Positions 61,745 through 64,000 of a stretch of 64,000 nucleotides of DNA are shown one piece after another. The stretch covers positions 1-64,000 of the forward strand of contig NZ_PDKT01000003.1 in assembly GCF_002933315.1 (NCBI RefSeq). Direction: 5' to 3'. The position numbers and the translations under genes were made by a program. The notes beneath the pieces were generated by a model, which saw nothing but the letters and a program-made list of their open reading frames with translations, had not been told where the DNA came from and made no database searches. This DNA comes from Candidatus Pantoea edessiphila (GTDB lineage Bacteria > Pseudomonadota > Gammaproteobacteria > Enterobacterales > Enterobacteriaceae). How positions within the stretch are numbered: position 1 is the first letter of the stretch; each line of letters opens with the position of its first letter.

Positions 61745-61989
61745 TTTATATGTTTAATTAAAAATATTTATAAATTTTTCTTTTCAATGTATAAATATTA
61801 TATGTGTTGAAAATATTTTTTATTCTTAGTAAAATACCACTTGATATGAGTAATATAAATATCTAATAGTAATGTTATGTGTTTTATTGTTAAGTATTAT
61901 TTCTGTATCATATGAAACAAAATGAATCATTTCTATTAATGTTTAATTATTTTAATAAACAATCTATTTAAATGATGTTTGTTGTTAAG

Positions 61990-62026
61990 GCAATAATATA
62001 TTTATTAAAAGTAAATATATTATTGC
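61990..62026. repeat. 15-bp perfect inverted repeat
   Basis: GCAATAATATATTTA (61990-62004) and its exact complement (62012-62026) flank the loop TTAAAAG. No T-run follows on either strand. It lies in the eroded crp-tusD region, about 510 bases before tusD. Confidence 0.7.
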
Positions 62027-62214
62027 TTGAAATCGATATCACTGTATTTATTAAAATCGGTTATTATTTATAATTTTTATAATATGGAATTTAAAATTAA
62101 TTATTAAGAATCAAAATTTTTAAAAACTGGAAGGAAGATTGTATTTTAATCAATACAAAAAACATGATACTAGCGAATATTTATTTTTATAAATCATCGT
62201 TATTAACTTATCTA

Positions 62215-62236
62215 ACGTAGTATATAATGACTACGT
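62215..62236 (+). promoter_or_regulatory. Palindrome around a -10-like box
   Basis: ACGTAGT (62215-62221) and ACTACGT (62230-62236) enclose TATAAT (62223-62228). The arms are GC-bearing in a nearly pure AT background and have the look of an operator over a -10 element, about 300 bases before tusD. The candidate -35 (TTATTA at 62200-62205) is poor. Confidence 0.35.
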
Positions 62237-62536
62237 ATTCTTGCTAATAATGTTTACATAAAATATAATTTTAATAAAAATATGCTTTTTTGATATACCA
62301 TAATCAAACATAATTTTAATATTACAAAATATTAAAAATTCTACTACATAAATATGATACTAGAATAGTCTATTTTGAAATTATTATTGATTTTTGGTAT
62401 ATTTATGAATCAATATTGATATTGAAATTACTTAATATTAAGTAATATTTTAAATTAACAAATATTTTTATGATAAATTGTTATTTTTTAGAAAAATTAT
62501 TATAAAATCAATGTACTAAAAAGGTATCAGTTTTGA

Positions 62537-62923
62537 ATGAATTATAATGTATTAGTAACAGGACCGCCATTTGGTACTCAGCATGCAACTAGTGCATTAC
62601 TTTTTTCTCGTGCAATTTTAAAAGCAGGACATAAGTTAAAAAACATTTTTTTCTATAGAGAAGGTGTGTTAAATGCTAATCAATTTATCATAATTCCTAA
62701 AAATGAATTTAACTTAATACAAGCATGGCAAGATCTTAATACAAAAGAGGGTGTTGTTCTGAACATATGTATTTCATCAGCTTTTTATCGTGGTATATTA
62801 AATGCACAAGAAGCTGAATATCGATATTGCTCATCAGGTAATCTTCAACCTGGTTTTAATTTCAGCGGATTAAGATCGTTTGCAGAATCAATTCTAGATT
62901 GTGACAGAGTAGTGCAATTTTAA
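62537..62923 (+). CDS. tusD: Sulfur relay protein TusD
   Basis: TusD is the sulfur-carrying subunit of the TusBCD complex, which passes persulfide sulfur from TusA to TusE for 2-thiolation of U34 in Lys, Glu and Gln tRNAs. The 128 residues equal E. coli. VTGPPFGTQHATSAL, FFYREGVLNANQF, the persulfide cysteine Cys78 in LNICIS, and the end CDRVVQF are visible. AAAGG precedes the ATG. Its stop overlaps the tusC start by one base. Confidence 0.95.
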   Translation: MNYNVLVTGPPFGTQHATSALLFSRAILKAGHKLKNIFFYREGVLNANQFIIIPKNEFNLIQAWQDLNTKEGVVLNICISSAFYRGILNAQEAEYRYCSSGNLQPGFNFSGLRSFAESILDCDRVVQF

Positions 62924-63282
62924 TGAATCGCGTAGCTTTTATATTTTACCATATGCCTTATGGTAGTAGTGCAGGTATAGAAGGACTTAATGCTGCGCTA
63001 GCCGTTGGTAAATTAAGTAAAGATATAGGAATTTTTTTTATTGGTGATGGTGTATTACAACTAAATGTTAATCAACGTCCTGAAATAATTTTCAATCGTT
63101 ATTACGCTACTACTTTTTGTGTTTTGAATTTATATGATATTAAAAAATATTATTTATGTTTAGATTCATTAATGGAACGTGGTTTATCAATTGAAGAATT
63201 TCATATGTTAGACATTAAAATAATTGATTCAATAACACTACGTAAAAAATTAGTGAGTTATGATCATGTACTTACCTTTTAG
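62923..63282 (+). CDS. tusC: Sulfur relay protein TusC
   Basis: TusC is a structural subunit of TusBCD. The 119 residues equal the E. coli length, with AFIFYHMPYGSSAGIEGLNA and the C-terminal DIKIIDS and LVSYDHVLTF. The ATG overlaps the tusD stop (TAATG). Confidence 0.94.
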   Translation: MNRVAFIFYHMPYGSSAGIEGLNAALAVGKLSKDIGIFFIGDGVLQLNVNQRPEIIFNRYYATTFCVLNLYDIKKYYLCLDSLMERGLSIEEFHMLDIKIIDSITLRKKLVSYDHVLTF

Positions 63283-63294
63283 AAATTAAAAAAA

Positions 63295-63588
63295 ATGCTT
63301 CATACTTTAATGAATTCTCCTTCTTATAGTGATTTTAATACACTATTACTAATGATAAATATTGAAGATGATATTCTTTTATTACAGGATGCCGTTATAG
63401 GTGCAATACAAGGTAATTTAATAATAGAGAAAATATTAGAAACTAATAAATCCATTATGATATGGGTATTAGAAGAAGATCTGGTAGCAAGAGGGTTAAT
63501 TAAACAAATTTCAACTAAAGTAAATTTAGTGAACTATAATGGTTTTGTTAAGTTAACAGAAAAACATCAACAACAAATACTTTGGTAA
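63295..63588 (+). CDS. tusB: Sulfur relay protein TusB
   Basis: TusB completes the TusBCD complex. The 97 residues (E. coli 95) start MLHTLMNSPSYSDFNTLL and include DILLLQDAVIGAIQGN, ALNEDLIARGL-like VLEEDLVARGLIKQIS and the end KLTEKHQQQILW. It lies 12 bases after tusC and 94 before rpsL, the E. coli order. Confidence 0.93.
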   Translation: MLHTLMNSPSYSDFNTLLLMINIEDDILLLQDAVIGAIQGNLIIEKILETNKSIMIWVLEEDLVARGLIKQISTKVNLVNYNGFVKLTEKHQQQILW

Positions 63589-63640
63589 TTTAATAATATT
63601 TTATTGATTTTGAATTATTTTTTATGTTCAATCAATATAA

Positions 63641-64000
<360 letters not shown>

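Larger units (their letters stand above)
61076..62536. other. Longest gene-free stretch, between crp and tusD
   Basis: 1461 bases without a supported reading frame. E. coli has yhfA, prkB, several transport genes, slyX and fkpA between crp and tusD. No motif of those proteins can be read, so erosion is far advanced. The region is not structureless: a terminator-like hairpin (61716-61744), a 15-bp hairpin (61990-62026) and a palindrome around a TATAAT (62215-62236) stand out. The crp and tus promoters must also lie here. Confidence 0.7.

Noticed and set aside
62537-63588. Novel three-gene operon
   Set aside because: The three proteins match TusD, TusC and TusB in length, motifs and order, so the system is already known.

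Overview
The window is a strongly AT-rich stretch of chromosome carrying about 60 protein genes, three structural RNA genes (a 5S rRNA end, one glycine tRNA and one isoleucine tRNA) and RNase P RNA. Nearly every protein aligns from memory along most of its length with an Escherichia coli protein, and the gene order follows E. coli in long blocks, but with many genes missing inside each block. There are no phages, insertion sequences, CRISPR arrays or transferred islands. This pattern of gammaproteobacterial (Enterobacterales-like) core genes, very high A+T, missing repair and regulatory genes and long empty spacers is what a genome-reduced insect endosymbiont looks like. I cannot name the species from the sequence alone.

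Layout. Block 1 (1-6655) resembles the E. coli rrnD-mdh region: 5S rRNA end, aroQ-accB-accC (minus), mreB-mreC-mreD and mdh (plus). Block 2 (6673-27557) resembles the E. coli psd-ppa region: mscM, psd, orn, tRNA-Gly, nnr, tsaE, mutL, miaA, hflK, hflC, purA, rnr, rlmB, rpsF-rpsR-rplI, cysQ, ppa, with rsgA, amiB, hfq, hflX, nsrR and priB absent from their usual places. Block 3 (27751-46598) resembles the rnpB-gshB region: rnpB, yqjK, yqjE, yqjA, tRNA-Ile(CAU), rpoD-dnaG-rpsU, tsaD, folB, cca, ribB, plsC, an alpha/beta hydrolase, yggS, hemW, trmB, yggX, ruvX, yqgE, gshB. An isolated hemB follows. Block 4 (48290-64000) resembles the rsmD-rpsL region: rsmD, ftsY, rpoH, yhgN, asd, nfuA, bioH, nudE, aroK, aroB, rpe, trpS, crp, tusDCB and the start of rpsL, without ftsEX, mrcA, damX, dam and gph.

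Together the genes cover fatty-acid initiation and biotin supply (AccB, AccC, BioH), the shikimate pathway (AroK, AroB, AroQ), lysine/threonine/diaminopimelate entry (Asd), cofactors (RibB, FolB, HemB, HemW, GshB, NfuA), phospholipid synthesis (PlsC, Psd), rod shape (MreBCD), information processing (RpoD, RpoH, DnaG, ribosomal proteins, RNase P, Rnr, Orn) and a notable amount of tRNA modification (TsaD, TsaE, MiaA, TrmB, TusBCD). Provisioning-type pathways are kept while regulation and repair are thinned, as expected of a nutritional symbiont.

The most unusual signals are not a new gene system but sequence structure: nine identical 30-bp units encoding the MreC tail; a perfect 50-bp palindrome with no spacer between the divergent rpsU and tsaD; a perfect 28-bp hairpin between folB and cca that contains both stop codons, with weaker analogues at other gene ends; and a 1.46-kb gene-free stretch between crp and tusD that holds several isolated hairpins and a palindrome over a -10-like box.
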